Shown piece by piece: positions 16,496 through 25,599 of a DNA stretch of 64,000 nt. Under the pieces are notes generated by a model. The model did not search any database and was not told the origin of the DNA. It saw only the letters and a program-made list of their open reading frames with translations. The position numbers and the translations under genes are program-made. The stretch comes from Natronorubrum halophilum (GTDB lineage: Archaea > Halobacteriota > Halobacteria > Halobacteriales > Natrialbaceae): contig NZ_QQTY01000001.1 of the NCBI RefSeq assembly GCF_003670115.1, forward strand, positions 620,001-684,000, written 5' to 3'. The stretch's first letter is position 1; every line of letters starts with the position of its first letter.

Positions 16496-16813
16496 CCGCC
16501 ACGATACGCAGAACACTCCGTGCCCCGTTGGCACGTGTCCCGTCTGCGCCGAAACGACTTCTGTTCAGTTCGCGGTCACACAGAACACTTTTCGTCGAAT
16601 CGAGTCGCTCGAGCAAATCCAAACGTGCTCTTCGATCGGTTCGAAAGGGCTGGATCGTAACGCTTCCCGGTGCATCGAGTGTGGCGCTCATACTGGCAAC
16701 GGGAATAACCACGGCCTCGACAACACAGTCGCCAACGTCACGACGCGAGCGACCGATTTCGAAGGGGATTCGAAAAGAAACTGCTAGTGGTTGCGCTCGA
16801 GGGCAGACGACTC
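16496..16813. other. Intergenic region after endonuclease IV
   Basis: About 320 bases of lower GC than the flanks. Frames cross it on both strands but with no family resemblance or promoter-start pairing. I see no RNA gene or further repeat. Confidence 0.45.
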
Positions 16814-17683
16814 TTACTCGTCTCGCAGTTCCTTGACCTTCTCGATGTTCCACGCGAACCCTTTCCCGTCCTCCGTCGGCGTCTCGAGCGCGAAGGGCAG
16901 GTCCCGCAGGTCAGGGTGGTTCACGATCGCTCGCATCCCGTCTTCGCCGATGTAGCCCTCGCCGATGAGGGCGTGTTCGTCCTTGTGGGTCCCCACGTCG
17001 TGTTTCGAGTCGTTGAGATGGATGTACTCGAGGTACTCGAGGCCGACTTCGTCGTCGAACCGGCCGACGGTCTCGTCGACTGCCTCGGGCGTGGTCAGAT
17101 CGTTCCCCGCGACGAGCGTGTGGGCGGTGTCGATGCAGATGCCAATATCCGTCTCGGTGCGGTCGATGATGCCCGCGAGGTGGGAGAACTCGCCGCCGAG
17201 TTTCGTCCCGCTGCCCGCGTCGGACTCGATGAGGATCCGGACGCCTTCAGGGACATCGAGTTCGTCGATGAGGCTCGCGGCGTTGTCGAGACCGCCCTCG
17301 ACACCCGCGCCGGTGTGGGCTCCGAGGTGGACGTTTACGTACGGAATGCCGAGTCGCTCGGCGGCGTCGAGTTCCGCCTGCATGCTCTCTTTGGATTTCC
17401 GACGGAGGTCGTCTTTGGGCGTACAGAGGTTGACTAGGTAGGCCGAGTGGATCACCCACGGTCCCTCGAGGTTCTCCTCGGTCTCGCTCCGAAATCCCTC
17501 CGCGGCCTCGTCGGTGAGTTCGGGTTGGGCCCAGACCTGCGGGGAGGTCGTAAAGACCTGTCCGCAGTTGCCGCCGAATGCGAGTTGCCGGTGTACCGCG
17601 TTTCGCATGTCGTCGTACGGCGGTGTTTCGTCGTCGGACGAGACGCGCGATCCGGAGATTGAAACGTGTGCGCCGACCTTCAT
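16814..17683 (-). CDS. nfo: Endonuclease IV (AP endonuclease)
   Basis: A 289-residue TIM-barrel nuclease. It begins [12 protein letters not shown], and the three-zinc site residues are visible in order: [63 protein letters not shown] and ALETPTED. The enzyme cuts DNA 5' of abasic sites in base-excision repair. Full length and all metal ligands present suggest activity. It is monocistronic; the region downstream of it carries the palindromic element. Confidence 0.95.
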   Translation of the reverse strand: MKVGAHVSISGSRVSSDDETPPYDDMRNAVHRQLAFGGNCGQVFTTSPQVWAQPELTDEAAEGFRSETEENLEGPWVIHSAYLVNLCTPKDDLRRKSKESMQAELDAAERLGIPYVNVHLGAHTGAGVEGGLDNAASLIDELDVPEGVRILIESDAGSGTKLGGEFSHLAGIIDRTETDIGICIDTAHTLVAGNDLTTPEAVDETVGRFDDEVGLEYLEYIHLNDSKHDVGTHKDEHALIGEGYIGEDGMRAIVNHPDLRDLPFALETPTEDGKGFAWNIEKVKELRDE

Positions 17684-17843
17684 GGATTCCCGTCAGTACC
17701 GATTCGTGATAGGGGTACTGGTTCTGGAAAGCCCGCGAAGAGAGGAGTTCGATGGGGTGATCCGTTGGCACTCGAGCGCGAAGAGACGACGGACCGGTGA
17801 TCGTCGCGGTCCGACGCGGAGCGGTCGAGGAGTAGAGCGTCGT

Positions 17844-18338
17844 TCAATCGAGTATCTCGTCGATCATCCCGCCGGACGTGTTGTCGAGGAGTCGGTCCCC
17901 GGTTTGTAGCTCCTGGATGACGAACTGCGAAGACGTCTCGTTGACGCCGTCGATCTCGACGATATCGTCGATGAGCGCGTGCATCTGATCGTGATTTTGA
18001 ACGCGGGAGATGACGATAAAGTCGACGTCGCCCATCATGTAGTACACCTGATTGACGCCGTCGATAGCGGTGAGCGAGTCGCCGATCTCCTCGGCGTACC
18101 CGCTCTCGTGGGAGACCGACACCTCGGTGACGATGAGCATGTCCAGTCCGAGCGTGTGCGGATCGATGTTCGCAGAGATCTCCGTGATCACGTCGTTTTC
18201 TTTCAGGTTGTTCACCCGGTAGTGGACCGCAGACTTCGAGAGACCGAGTTCGTTCGACAGTTCCTCCAGATTTTTGTCGTTCGTCTCCTCGAGCCGTCTG
18301 AGGATTTCGATGTCGGTTTCGTCGAGATCAGGACCCAT
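17844..18338 (-). CDS. Lrp/AsnC family transcriptional regulator
   Basis: A 164-residue regulator. Residues 1-60 are a winged helix (DETDIEILRRLEE ... LSKSAVHYRVNNLKEN), and residues 70-145 the RAM/ACT-like effector domain (GLDMLIVTEVSVSHE, QVYYMMGDVDFIVISRV). Such proteins assemble as octamers that sense amino acids. It lies downstream of and on the same strand as the class III aminotransferase (98-base gap), so it is a good candidate regulator of the catabolic genes 18.4-27 kb. A GTTTAAC box about 35 bases before the ATG supports its own promoter and a short leader. Confidence 0.93.
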   Translation of the reverse strand: MGPDLDETDIEILRRLEETNDKNLEELSNELGLSKSAVHYRVNNLKENDVITEISANIDPHTLGLDMLIVTEVSVSHESGYAEEIGDSLTAIDGVNQVYYMMGDVDFIVISRVQNHDQMHALIDDIVEIDGVNETSSQFVIQELQTGDRLLDNTSGGMIDEILD

Positions 18339-18436
18339 ATTAGTATTCCGTTTCGCGGGTGCGGAGTTAAACGTCCCTACTCCGTCCGAAAGAGCGCACA
18401 CGAAGGCGGCGCAGCCGGTATCGGTCGCGGCGACGG

Positions 18437-19777
18437 TTACCGATCCATCGCCGCGTCCGAGACCTCGAGCGCGTCGTTGAGGACCGCGACGGCCTCGTCG
18501 ATGTCCGACTCCGTGATCGTCAGCGGCGGGGCGATGATCAGGGTGTTGATCATGTTCGCCACGTAGACCCCGCCGTCGGCCGCCGCGGCCGAAACCTCGT
18601 CGACGACCGTCGTCCCCTTCGAAATCTTGTCCTCGCGGGAGCCGAAGGGGACGCGCTCGTCGGGGTCTCTCGTAAGTTCGATGCCGCGGAAGAGCCCGAT
18701 GCCGCGGGTGTCCCCGACGCTCGGGTGCTCCTCGGCGAGTTCCTCGAGACGATCGCCCAGGTAGTTGCCGACCTCCTTTGCGTGCTCGATGATGCCCTCC
18801 TCCTGGTAGGTCTCGATGGCGGCGAGGCCGGCGGCGCAGGCGACGGGATGGCCGGCGTAGGTGTGGCCGTGACAGAACATCTCGTCCTCGAAGTAATCGG
18901 CAATTTCGGGCGTGACGATCGTCGCGCCGAGCGGCGCATAGGCACCCGAAAGTCCCTTCGCCATCGTCATGATGTCCGGGGTCACGTCGAAGACGTCGGA
19001 GCCGAACCACTCGCCGGTCCGACCGAATCCGCTCATCACTTCGTCGCAGATCAAGAGCGCGTCGTGGTCATGGGCGATCTCCTTGAGCCGCGGGAGGTAC
19101 TCATCGGGCGGGACGAGGATGCCGTTCGAGCCGACGATCGGTTCGACGAGCACCGCCGCGACGGTATCGCCCTCGAGCATCAGCATCTCGTCGATGTACT
19201 CGAGGCTCTCCATCGGATCCATGGTCGAGCCGTACGCGTAGGGATCGGGCGCTTTGATCGTCCCGGGAATTCCCGGCTCGGCTTTCAATCGTCGCGGGTC
19301 GCCGGTGACGCTGATCGAGCCGTAGGTCGCGCCGTGGTAGGAGCGGTATCGAGAGACGATCTTTTGCTTGCCCGTGTACATCCGCGCGATCTTGATCGCC
19401 GCCTCGACGGCTTCCGTCCCGCTCGTCGAGAAGAACGTCTTGGAGAGGTCCCCGGGCGTCACTTCTGCGAGTTTCTCGCCGAGTTTCGCGCGGGCTTCCG
19501 TCGCGAAGCCCGGCGCGTAGTAGGCTCCCTCTCGGGCCTGCTCGGCCATCGCGTCGGCGACGGTGTCAGCCGAGTGTCCGAGGTTCGAACACATGAGCTG
19601 ACCCGAAAAGTCGATCCACTCGTTGCCGTGGGCGTCGCGGAACCGGACGCCCTCGGCCCCCACGATTTCGGTCGGGTCGACCTCGCTCTGGTAGGACCAG
19701 GTCCCGAACACGTACTCTTTGTCGAGGCGCTCGACCGGCGTCCGCTCCACATCCATCGATGACGTTTCGTCTGACAT
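18437..19777 (-). CDS. Class III (omega-type) aminotransferase
   Basis: A 446-residue PLP enzyme of the taurine/beta-alanine/GABA transaminase group. FFSTSGTEAVEAAIKIAR (near residue 115) binds the PLP phosphate, YHGATYGS stacks on the ring, ICDEVMSGFGRTG holds the pyridine-nitrogen Asp, and TMAKGLSGAYAPLG carries the Schiff-base lysine. It transfers an amino group from an omega-amino acid, amine or diamino acid to a keto acid, giving a semialdehyde. The aldehyde dehydrogenase at 22.4 kb could oxidise the product. The specific donor cannot be told from the sequence. An unusually AT-rich promoter zone lies upstream. Confidence 0.92.
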   Translation of the reverse strand: MSDETSSMDVERTPVERLDKEYVFGTWSYQSEVDPTEIVGAEGVRFRDAHGNEWIDFSGQLMCSNLGHSADTVADAMAEQAREGAYYAPGFATEARAKLGEKLAEVTPGDLSKTFFSTSGTEAVEAAIKIARMYTGKQKIVSRYRSYHGATYGSISVTGDPRRLKAEPGIPGTIKAPDPYAYGSTMDPMESLEYIDEMLMLEGDTVAAVLVEPIVGSNGILVPPDEYLPRLKEIAHDHDALLICDEVMSGFGRTGEWFGSDVFDVTPDIMTMAKGLSGAYAPLGATIVTPEIADYFEDEMFCHGHTYAGHPVACAAGLAAIETYQEEGIIEHAKEVGNYLGDRLEELAEEHPSVGDTRGIGLFRGIELTRDPDERVPFGSREDKISKGTTVVDEVSAAAADGGVYVANMINTLIIAPPLTITESDIDEAVAVLNDALEVSDAAMDR

Positions 19778-19797
19778 CCTTTCGTCGGGGTTCGAGG

Positions 19798-19952
19798 TCC
19801 ACAGTCATTAACCTTTCCAGAGAGAATATAATCCGCGTATAGAATCCTGATTAAAACTCCAAAGATAGAATGAAGTCCAATATATAATTCTAAATATCGC
19901 ATATTATTCGTTTCCGTCGGTGCATTTATTTTTGACCTTGTGGTATGCTCTC
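19798..19952 (-). promoter_or_regulatory. AT-rich promoter zone of the aminotransferase
   Basis: About 150 bases with several TATA-like strings (for example around 19829-19835, 19882-19890 and 19903-19909), in strong contrast to the GC-rich genes on both sides. The nearest downstream gene is the aminotransferase on the minus strand. Several overlapping boxes suggest strong or multiply regulated transcription, or foreign DNA. No clear operator symmetry is seen. Confidence 0.5.
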
Positions 19953-20193
19953 AATGGCCGAACGAGAGTCGCGTGAACGAGTCGGTACGGTTCGCAACTA
20001 CGTCGGTGGGGGACTGGGTACTCCTCGAGAGCAGCGATGAACTGACGCCGAGAAAACCGCCTCGTCCGCGTGCGCCTGCGCTGGCGAGCGATGTCTCGCG
20101 AACGACGTCGTGCTGGTCGAGAAATTAGTCTCCGAGGAGTTCGGCGATCTACATCGAACGCTGGCCCGACGCCTGAGCGTCGACGACTGATCG
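19953..20193 (+). pseudogene. Decayed gene remnant, possibly an aldehyde dehydrogenase N-terminus
   Basis: From the ATG at 19953 one frame reads MAERESRERVGTVRNYVGGG, then soon stops; one frame over, the reading continues GDWVLLESSDELTPR. Joined at YVGG they look like the opening of a CoA-acylating or methylmalonate-semialdehyde-type aldehyde dehydrogenase (the usual pattern is NYV-x-GEW). A third frame further on gives a protein-like tail ending HRTLARRLSVDD and a stop at 20191-20193. This suggests a frameshifted, mostly deleted gene divergent from the aminotransferase. The case rests on about 30 residues and is tentative. Confidence 0.3.
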
Positions 20194-20274
20194 TACCGAG
20201 CTCCGACGGGCGTCCCTCGGACGGCTTCGATCCGTTGCCGACTCGGTCACGAACCCCTTCTCTCCCCGAACGAA

Positions 20275-21534
20275 TCACGTCGCTCCGGCGTCGCCGAGGA
20301 GATCCATCGCCGTCGCGGCCATCACCTTCGCCGCCGTGATGACTTCGTCGACGGGAACGTATTCGTCTTCGACGTGGGCCTGCTCGAGGAGGCCGGGGCC
20401 GTAGACGACGCAGTTCTCGATGCCGGCGTCGTTGACGACGAATCGCTGGTCGTCGGAGCCGGGTGAGACGACGAACTCGACGTCGCCGTGACGGCGTTCG
20501 ACGTGCCGCGCGACGGTTCGACTGACGGTACAGTCGCGGGGAACCTCGGCGGGCGCTGCGAACATGATTTCGTCGTACTCGAACGTCGCCCCGGTCGCAT
20601 CTTGCGCGGTCGCCATGAGGGACTCGATCTCCGACCGCGCGTCCGCGACCGATTCGCCGGGGACCAGAACCCGGTAGAACGTCGCCGAACAGCGGTCCGG
20701 GATGACGTTCTCGGAGTAGCCGGCGTCGACCATCGTGGCCGAGATATCCGCTCGACGGGATTCGGGCGGCGTGACCGGGAGGTCGGTCGTCCGCGCGTGG
20801 AGCGTCTCGCGGTACTCGTCGATCCGCGAGAGGAACTCGGTCATCGACGCGATCGCGTTCTCGCCGTCGTGTGCCATACAGCCGTGGGCTTTCTCCCCTT
20901 TCGACGTCACCGTGAACTTCAACACGCCGCGGTGGCCGAGGCAGACCCGCGAGGAGTCGAAACACTCCGTATAGATGCAGTAGTCGGTGTCCGCGAAGTA
21001 GCCCTCGTCGACGAGGTAGCCGAGGCCGGTGAAGCCGCCGGTCTCCTCGTCGACGGTCATGCTCTGGGTGATCGTTCCCGAGAGGTCCGCGTCGATGGCC
21101 TCGAGCGCGTCGACCGCGAGCAGGCTCGCGGCGATGCCCGACTTCATGTCGCTCGTACCGCGTCCGTAGAGGTTCCCGTCCTCGAGGACTGGATCGTACG
21201 GATCGCGGGTCCAGTCGGCACCGGCCGGGACGACGTCGAAGTGGCCGGTGAAGTGCAGCGTCGGCCCGTCGCCGTAGCGTCGGTGTCCGAGAACGTTCGT
21301 GCGGGGGTGGTCCGCCCGGTCCGGATAGTGACGTTCGACGACATCGCGCGGGACGGACACGTCCTCGATGTCGTAGCCGTGGTCGTTCAGTTCGCGCTGG
21401 AGGAATTCCGACCCGTCGCGATACGCGCGGCCGGGCGGGTTTTCCGTGGGAATCGAAACGAATTCGGAGAGGAACTCGACGATCTCGTCCCGTCGGGCGT
21501 CGACCGCATCGGACGCGTCCCGATAGGTCGCCAT
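20275..21534 (-). CDS. M20-family metallopeptidase/amidohydrolase (ArgE/DapE-like)
   Basis: A 419-residue zinc hydrolase. Metal-site segments are HFTGHFDVVPAG (His, then Asp), the bridging Asp in YGRGTSDMKSG, the catalytic and binding Glu pair in TVDEETGG, and a C-terminal LLEQAHVEDEYV that carries the last His. The dimerisation domain lies between (about residues 190-310). The family removes acyl groups from N-acyl amino acids or opens peptides. It overlaps the SDR stop by one base (TGATG), so both are one operon. A second M20 enzyme with different detail is encoded at 24.0 kb. Substrate unknown. Confidence 0.92.
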   Translation of the reverse strand: MATYRDASDAVDARRDEIVEFLSEFVSIPTENPPGRAYRDGSEFLQRELNDHGYDIEDVSVPRDVVERHYPDRADHPRTNVLGHRRYGDGPTLHFTGHFDVVPAGADWTRDPYDPVLEDGNLYGRGTSDMKSGIAASLLAVDALEAIDADLSGTITQSMTVDEETGGFTGLGYLVDEGYFADTDYCIYTECFDSSRVCLGHRGVLKFTVTSKGEKAHGCMAHDGENAIASMTEFLSRIDEYRETLHARTTDLPVTPPESRRADISATMVDAGYSENVIPDRCSATFYRVLVPGESVADARSEIESLMATAQDATGATFEYDEIMFAAPAEVPRDCTVSRTVARHVERRHGDVEFVVSPGSDDQRFVVNDAGIENCVVYGPGLLEQAHVEDEYVPVDEVITAAKVMAATAMDLLGDAGAT

Positions 21535-22277
21535 CAGATATCCCGACCTCCGTCGACCTCGAGGGCGGTCCCGGTGATCATCGCCGCGTCGTCGCTGGCG
21601 AGGAAGACGGCTGCGCCGGCGACGTCCCGTGGCGTCGCCAGCCGCTCCATCGGGATGGTCGACGCCATCCCGTCGACGCTCAGTTCGTCTCCCGCGAACG
21701 ACTCGAGCATTGGCGTGTCGGTCGCGACGGGACAGATCGCGTTGACCCGGATCTCCGGCGCGAGTTCGTGCGCCAGTTGCTTCGTGAGCGAGACCATGCC
21801 GCCTTTCGAGGCGACGTACGCGGAGAGCCCCGTTCGCGGCCGGATCGCGGCCGTCGACGCGGTGTTGAGGATGACGCCGCCGCGCTCTTGGAGATGGGGA
21901 ACGGCGTATTTCGTCCCGAGAAACGCGCTCTTGAGGTTGACGTCGAGTATCCGGTCCCACGTCTCTTCCGCGACGTCTTCGACCGGCGTGTCCCGCTGTG
22001 GGATCCCCGCGTTGTTGTGGAGCACGTCGAGTTGCCCGAACGCGTCGACGGTGCGGTCGATCATCGATTCGACGTCGGACGCGTCCGAAACGTCCGCTTC
22101 GATAGCGATCGCGTCGCCGTCCTCGTCCCGGATCTCCCGGGCGGTCTCCGTCGCACTATCGCGCTCGAGATCGACGCACGCGACCGCGGCACCGCTCGTT
22201 CCAAACCGTCGGGCGACCGCCCGCCCCATCCCGGAACCGGCCCCGGTGACGACGACGACGTTCTCCGCGTGATTCAT
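21534..22277 (-). CDS. Short-chain dehydrogenase/reductase (SDR)
   Basis: A 247-residue classical SDR. The NAD(P) motif is TGAGSGMG (residues 10-17); an acidic residue after the second strand (CVDLERD) favours NAD. NNAG is near residue 86, and the catalytic Ser and Tyr-x3-Lys are in TASTAAIRP and YVASKGG. The C-terminus GTALEVDGGRDI is standard. The ATG at 22277 begins the fold. It precedes and overlaps the M20 gene, and is divergent from the aldehyde dehydrogenase, sharing a 160-base promoter region. It probably oxidises or reduces a hydroxyl/keto group of the same pathway. Confidence 0.92.
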   Translation of the reverse strand: MNHAENVVVVTGAGSGMGRAVARRFGTSGAAVACVDLERDSATETAREIRDEDGDAIAIEADVSDASDVESMIDRTVDAFGQLDVLHNNAGIPQRDTPVEDVAEETWDRILDVNLKSAFLGTKYAVPHLQERGGVILNTASTAAIRPRTGLSAYVASKGGMVSLTKQLAHELAPEIRVNAICPVATDTPMLESFAGDELSVDGMASTIPMERLATPRDVAGAAVFLASDDAAMITGTALEVDGGRDI

Positions 22278-22439
22278 GAGTTCGGATACCGTTCCCGTTA
22301 CAATGAATCTTCGGACAAATGAGAGAATGTTCGTCCAGTGTCTCTCGAAGAGCACTCACAGTAAAACGTAGTTCTAATATCGGAGAGATATATTGAACTC
22401 GACCACTATTATTTCGTGTATTCGGTTCGTTGGAAGCGT
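22278..22439. promoter_or_regulatory. Divergent promoter region between SDR and aldehyde dehydrogenase
   Basis: A 162-base, AT-enriched divergent region. An ATTATTTCG string about 30 bases before the ATG at 22440 fits a promoter for the plus-strand dehydrogenase with little or no leader. Boxes such as TCTAATATC and ATATATTG in the middle could serve either direction. A shared regulator, for instance the Lrp protein at 17.8 kb, could act here, but no clear palindrome is visible. Confidence 0.5.
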
Positions 22440-23915
22440 ATGGATCAGCCAGGTGTTTCCTTCGAAGACGAGTACGGCCTTCACATCGATGGACGTTTTA
22501 CACCGCCGTCCGACGGCGAGTATCAGCCGACTCGCGATCCGGCAACCGGGGAGCCGATCGCGTCGGTGGCAGTAGGGACTGTCGAAGACGTCGACCGCGC
22601 AGTGTCCGTCGCGCGCGAAGCCGCTGCCGAGTGGCGAGACGTTCCGCCGGACGAACGCGGACGGCTCGTCCACCGCGTCGGCGAACTCGTCGACGACAAC
22701 GCCGAGGAGCTCGCCGCGATCGAGAGCGCAGATCAGGGGAAGCCGCTTTCGCAGGCGCGAAGCGACGTCGCGGGCGCGCGGCGGTATTTCGAGTACTACG
22801 CGGGAGCCGCCGACAAACTCGAGGGCCGGAGCGTTCCCGTCGGCCCGGATCAGGTCGATTTCACGGTCCGCGAGCCCTACGGCGTGAGCGCGCAGGTGAC
22901 GCCGTGGAACTTCCCGGGGAACCTCTTCGCGCGCGGCGTCGCCCCGGCGCTGGTCGCCGGCAACGCCGTCGTCGTCAAACCCGCGCCACAGACGGCGCTC
23001 TCGACGTTGCGCCTCGCGGCGCTGTGTGCCGAGGCGGGCCTCCCCGACGGCGTCGTCAACGTCGTGACCGGCTTCGGCGATCCGACCGGCGAAGCGCTCG
23101 TTTCACACGAGAACGTGGACACGATCACGTTTACCGGAAGCGTCGAGACGGGCCAACACATCATGAAACGAGCGGCGGAGACGATTACGCCGGTGACGCT
23201 CGAGTTGGGCGGAAAGAATCCCGCGATCGTCTTCCCGGACGCCGATCTCGACGCGGTCGCAGATCACATCACGACCGGGATCTTTACGAACGCCGGACAG
23301 GTGTGTTCCGCGGTCGACCGCCTCCTCGTGCACGAGTCGATCCACGACGAACTGCTCGATCGCATCGTTCGCATCGCCGAGGGGTATGAAATCGGTCCCG
23401 GCTGGAACGACCCCGATCTCGGCCCGCTGGTTTCCGAAGAGCACCTCGAGCGGGTCCACGAATACATCGACGTCGGACGAGAAGCGGGCGCGACGCTCGT
23501 CACCGGTGGAGCGTCGCTCGATCGACCGGGATACTTCATCGAGCCGACCGTGTTTACCGACGTGACGCCGGAGATGCGGATCGCCCGCGAGGAGATCTTC
23601 GGACCGGTTCTCAGCGTGTTTCGCTTCACCGACGAACGAGAGGCGATCGCGCTCGCTAACGGTGTCGAGTACGGTCTCGCGGCGGGCGTGTTCACGAGCG
23701 AGATCACGCGGGCGCACCGGATGAGCCGCGACCTCGAGGCCGGAACCGTCTACGTGAACGCGTGGTTCGGAGAGACGAACCAGACGCCGTTCGGCGGATA
23801 CAAACGGAGCGGGATCGGCCGCGAGAAGGGGCTCGAAGCGCTCGATTCGTATCTCCAGACGAAAAACATCGCGATCGGACTCGAGGACGAGGCAGATAGT
23901 CTTCCGGGAGCGTAA
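22440..23915 (+). CDS. NAD(P)-dependent aldehyde dehydrogenase
   Basis: A 491-residue ALDH, close in layout to succinate- or glutarate-semialdehyde dehydrogenases. TPWNFPGN (near residue 157) carries the catalytic Asn, ITFTGSVETG the cofactor loop, VTLELGGKNPAIV the general-base Glu, and TNAGQVCSAVDRL the nucleophilic Cys. NQTPFGGYKRSGIGREKG is the normal C-terminal region. It would oxidise the semialdehyde released by the aminotransferase at 18.4 kb. It starts a plus-strand run with the second M20 enzyme and the symporter. The ATG at 22440 is preferred to one 24 bases upstream because of promoter spacing. Confidence 0.93.
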   Translation: MDQPGVSFEDEYGLHIDGRFTPPSDGEYQPTRDPATGEPIASVAVGTVEDVDRAVSVAREAAAEWRDVPPDERGRLVHRVGELVDDNAEELAAIESADQGKPLSQARSDVAGARRYFEYYAGAADKLEGRSVPVGPDQVDFTVREPYGVSAQVTPWNFPGNLFARGVAPALVAGNAVVVKPAPQTALSTLRLAALCAEAGLPDGVVNVVTGFGDPTGEALVSHENVDTITFTGSVETGQHIMKRAAETITPVTLELGGKNPAIVFPDADLDAVADHITTGIFTNAGQVCSAVDRLLVHESIHDELLDRIVRIAEGYEIGPGWNDPDLGPLVSEEHLERVHEYIDVGREAGATLVTGGASLDRPGYFIEPTVFTDVTPEMRIAREEIFGPVLSVFRFTDEREAIALANGVEYGLAAGVFTSEITRAHRMSRDLEAGTVYVNAWFGETNQTPFGGYKRSGIGREKGLEALDSYLQTKNIAIGLEDEADSLPGA

Positions 23916-24042
23916 CCGAGTCGTGGGACGACATCCAGATTCAGTAGCTATCTGCGGATACCGTTCGGAATATCGAATATAAGTGTGGAAGACATTGGTC
24001 CTCGGCGGAACAGTTTTGATCGGCGATACTGTACGCGAGTGT

Positions 24043-25212
24043 ATGCCTAGCGCAGTACGCGACGAACTGGAGGCGCTCATCGCGGCGTTGGTCGAGATCG
24101 AGACGGAGAATCCGCCGGGCAACGAGGCCGCGTGTGCGGAGTACATCCGGGAGTGGTTCGCCGACCGCGGCATCGACGCCGAACTGGTCACCGAACCCTA
24201 TCCCGACCGTCCCCAGGTCGGGGTGCGAGTGGGTGACGGCGATCCGGCGCTCGTGCTCAACGGTCACATCGACGTCGTCCCCGCCGGGGACCGCGAGCAG
24301 TGGGAGTACGACCCGTACGGCGCGGTGATCGAAGACGGGTCGTTGTACGGACGAGGCAGCGTCGACATGAAGACGGGCGTCGCGATCGGGATGCTCGCCA
24401 CCGCGCAGTTCGCCGACGATATCGAGTCGGGCGAACTGCCGGGTTCGATCGTCTTCCAGGCGGCGATCGGCGAAGAAACCGCCGAACCGGGGACGAAGAC
24501 GTTGTTAGAGTCGGGTTACGACGGCGATTACGGCGTCGTACTCGAGCCCACCGATCTTCGGACCGGGACGAGCGAGAAGGGCCTCGCCTGGTACGACGTT
24601 CACGTCACCGGCGAGCCGTCGCACGCGAGTCGACCGGATCAAGGTGCGAACGCGATCGTCCGCGCACAACCGGTTCTCGACGCGCTCGCGGAGTACGATG
24701 AGACCGTCCGAGATCGGACTGACGAACTCGTGGGTCGAGCGTATGCGACGGTGACGATGCTCAAGGCCGGCACCAAAGAGAACGTCGTGCCGGAGCGAGC
24801 GACGATTACCATCGACCGGCGCTTCCTGCCGGCGGAAACCATCGAAGACATCGACGCGGAGATCGACGCCATCCTGGCCGAGGTCGAATCGGCGCACGAC
24901 GTGGAGACGTCGTGGGAGCGCACTCGAACGTACGAATCGGCGGCGATCGATCCGAACAGTCCACTGGCGGCCGTCTTCCGACGGCGATCCGCAACGGTCG
25001 CGGACGTGCCGACTGAACCGTGGGGTATCAACGCCTCCACCGATGTCCGTAACTTCATCAACGACGCCGGAATGGACGCCATCACGTGGGGTCCCGGCGA
25101 CATCTCGCAGGCTCACACGTACGACGAGCACGTCGACCTCGAAGCCGCAGCAACCGGCCTCGAAATCCTGCTCGAGGCCGGTCGAGAGATGCTGCGAGGC
25201 GAGCTCGAATAG
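24043..25212 (+). CDS. M20-family metallopeptidase/deacylase (ArgE/DapE-like)
   Basis: A 389-residue zinc hydrolase. Metal ligands appear in NGHIDVVPAGD, YGRGSVDMKTG, IGEETAEPGT and at the C-terminus in ISQAHTYDEHV. EPSHASRPDQGANAI marks the start of the dimerisation domain. It is less than half identical by eye to the M20 enzyme at 20.3 kb, so the two likely act on different compounds. It follows the aldehyde dehydrogenase after 127 bases and precedes the symporter genes, suggesting a role in hydrolysing an imported N-acyl or N-carbamoyl compound. Start at 24043 begins the fold; an earlier in-frame ATG would add 20 unsupported residues. Confidence 0.91.
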   Translation: MPSAVRDELEALIAALVEIETENPPGNEAACAEYIREWFADRGIDAELVTEPYPDRPQVGVRVGDGDPALVLNGHIDVVPAGDREQWEYDPYGAVIEDGSLYGRGSVDMKTGVAIGMLATAQFADDIESGELPGSIVFQAAIGEETAEPGTKTLLESGYDGDYGVVLEPTDLRTGTSEKGLAWYDVHVTGEPSHASRPDQGANAIVRAQPVLDALAEYDETVRDRTDELVGRAYATVTMLKAGTKENVVPERATITIDRRFLPAETIEDIDAEIDAILAEVESAHDVETSWERTRTYESAAIDPNSPLAAVFRRRSATVADVPTEPWGINASTDVRNFINDAGMDAITWGPGDISQAHTYDEHVDLEAAATGLEILLEAGREMLRGELE

Positions 25213-25401
25213 CCGCCTCGTTCGCGATCGGCGTCCGGTTTCGAACGGCGGCGTTCGGAACCCGTTGTGTGCGGCGCTGGTGCGCTCGAGTAGACGTTTG
25301 TTATGGAATATGTCCTAATTTCTCGAAAGTGAGCCGGACAGCATTCTCCAGTCACCGATAATTTTACAAAGCAGTGGACAGTCCGAAACGGTAGATACAC
25401 C

Positions 25402-25599
25402 ATGACTATCCTTGGCATGCCCGAAGCGATGTTCGCCGTATTCGTTGCGACGATACTCGCTGGCAGTTTAGGGGCGTTTCACTACGTCATCGTTCACGTA
25501 CTACTCGGGAAACCGTTCCGCGACGAAGCCGAAACGGCGGTAACCAGCGGCGACGGACCGGAAGCGATAGCCGAGCGAGGCGGTGAGGTCGATGATTGA
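25402..25599 (+). CDS. Small membrane protein, putative partner of the symporter
   Basis: A 65-residue protein with one long hydrophobic helix (about residues 8-36: MFAVFVATILAGSLGAFHYVIVHVLLG) and a short acidic cytoplasmic tail. Its stop overlaps the start of the following symporter gene by 8 bases, so production is coupled. Small single-helix proteins are encoded next to some sodium:solute symporters (for example the short subunits of pantothenate- or acetate-type systems in bacteria), but this one has no recognised family. An AT-rich ATAATTTTACAAAG stretch about 35 bases upstream is a likely promoter for the pair. Confidence 0.75.
   Translation: MTILGMPEAMFAVFVATILAGSLGAFHYVIVHVLLGKPFRDEAETAVTSGDGPEAIAERGGEVDD

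Noticed and set aside
17844-23915. A classical ectoine-degradation (doe) cluster
   Set aside because: The Lrp regulator, class III aminotransferase and aldehyde dehydrogenase fit, but no M24 ectoine hydrolase or AstE-type DoeB is present; the hydrolases are M20.
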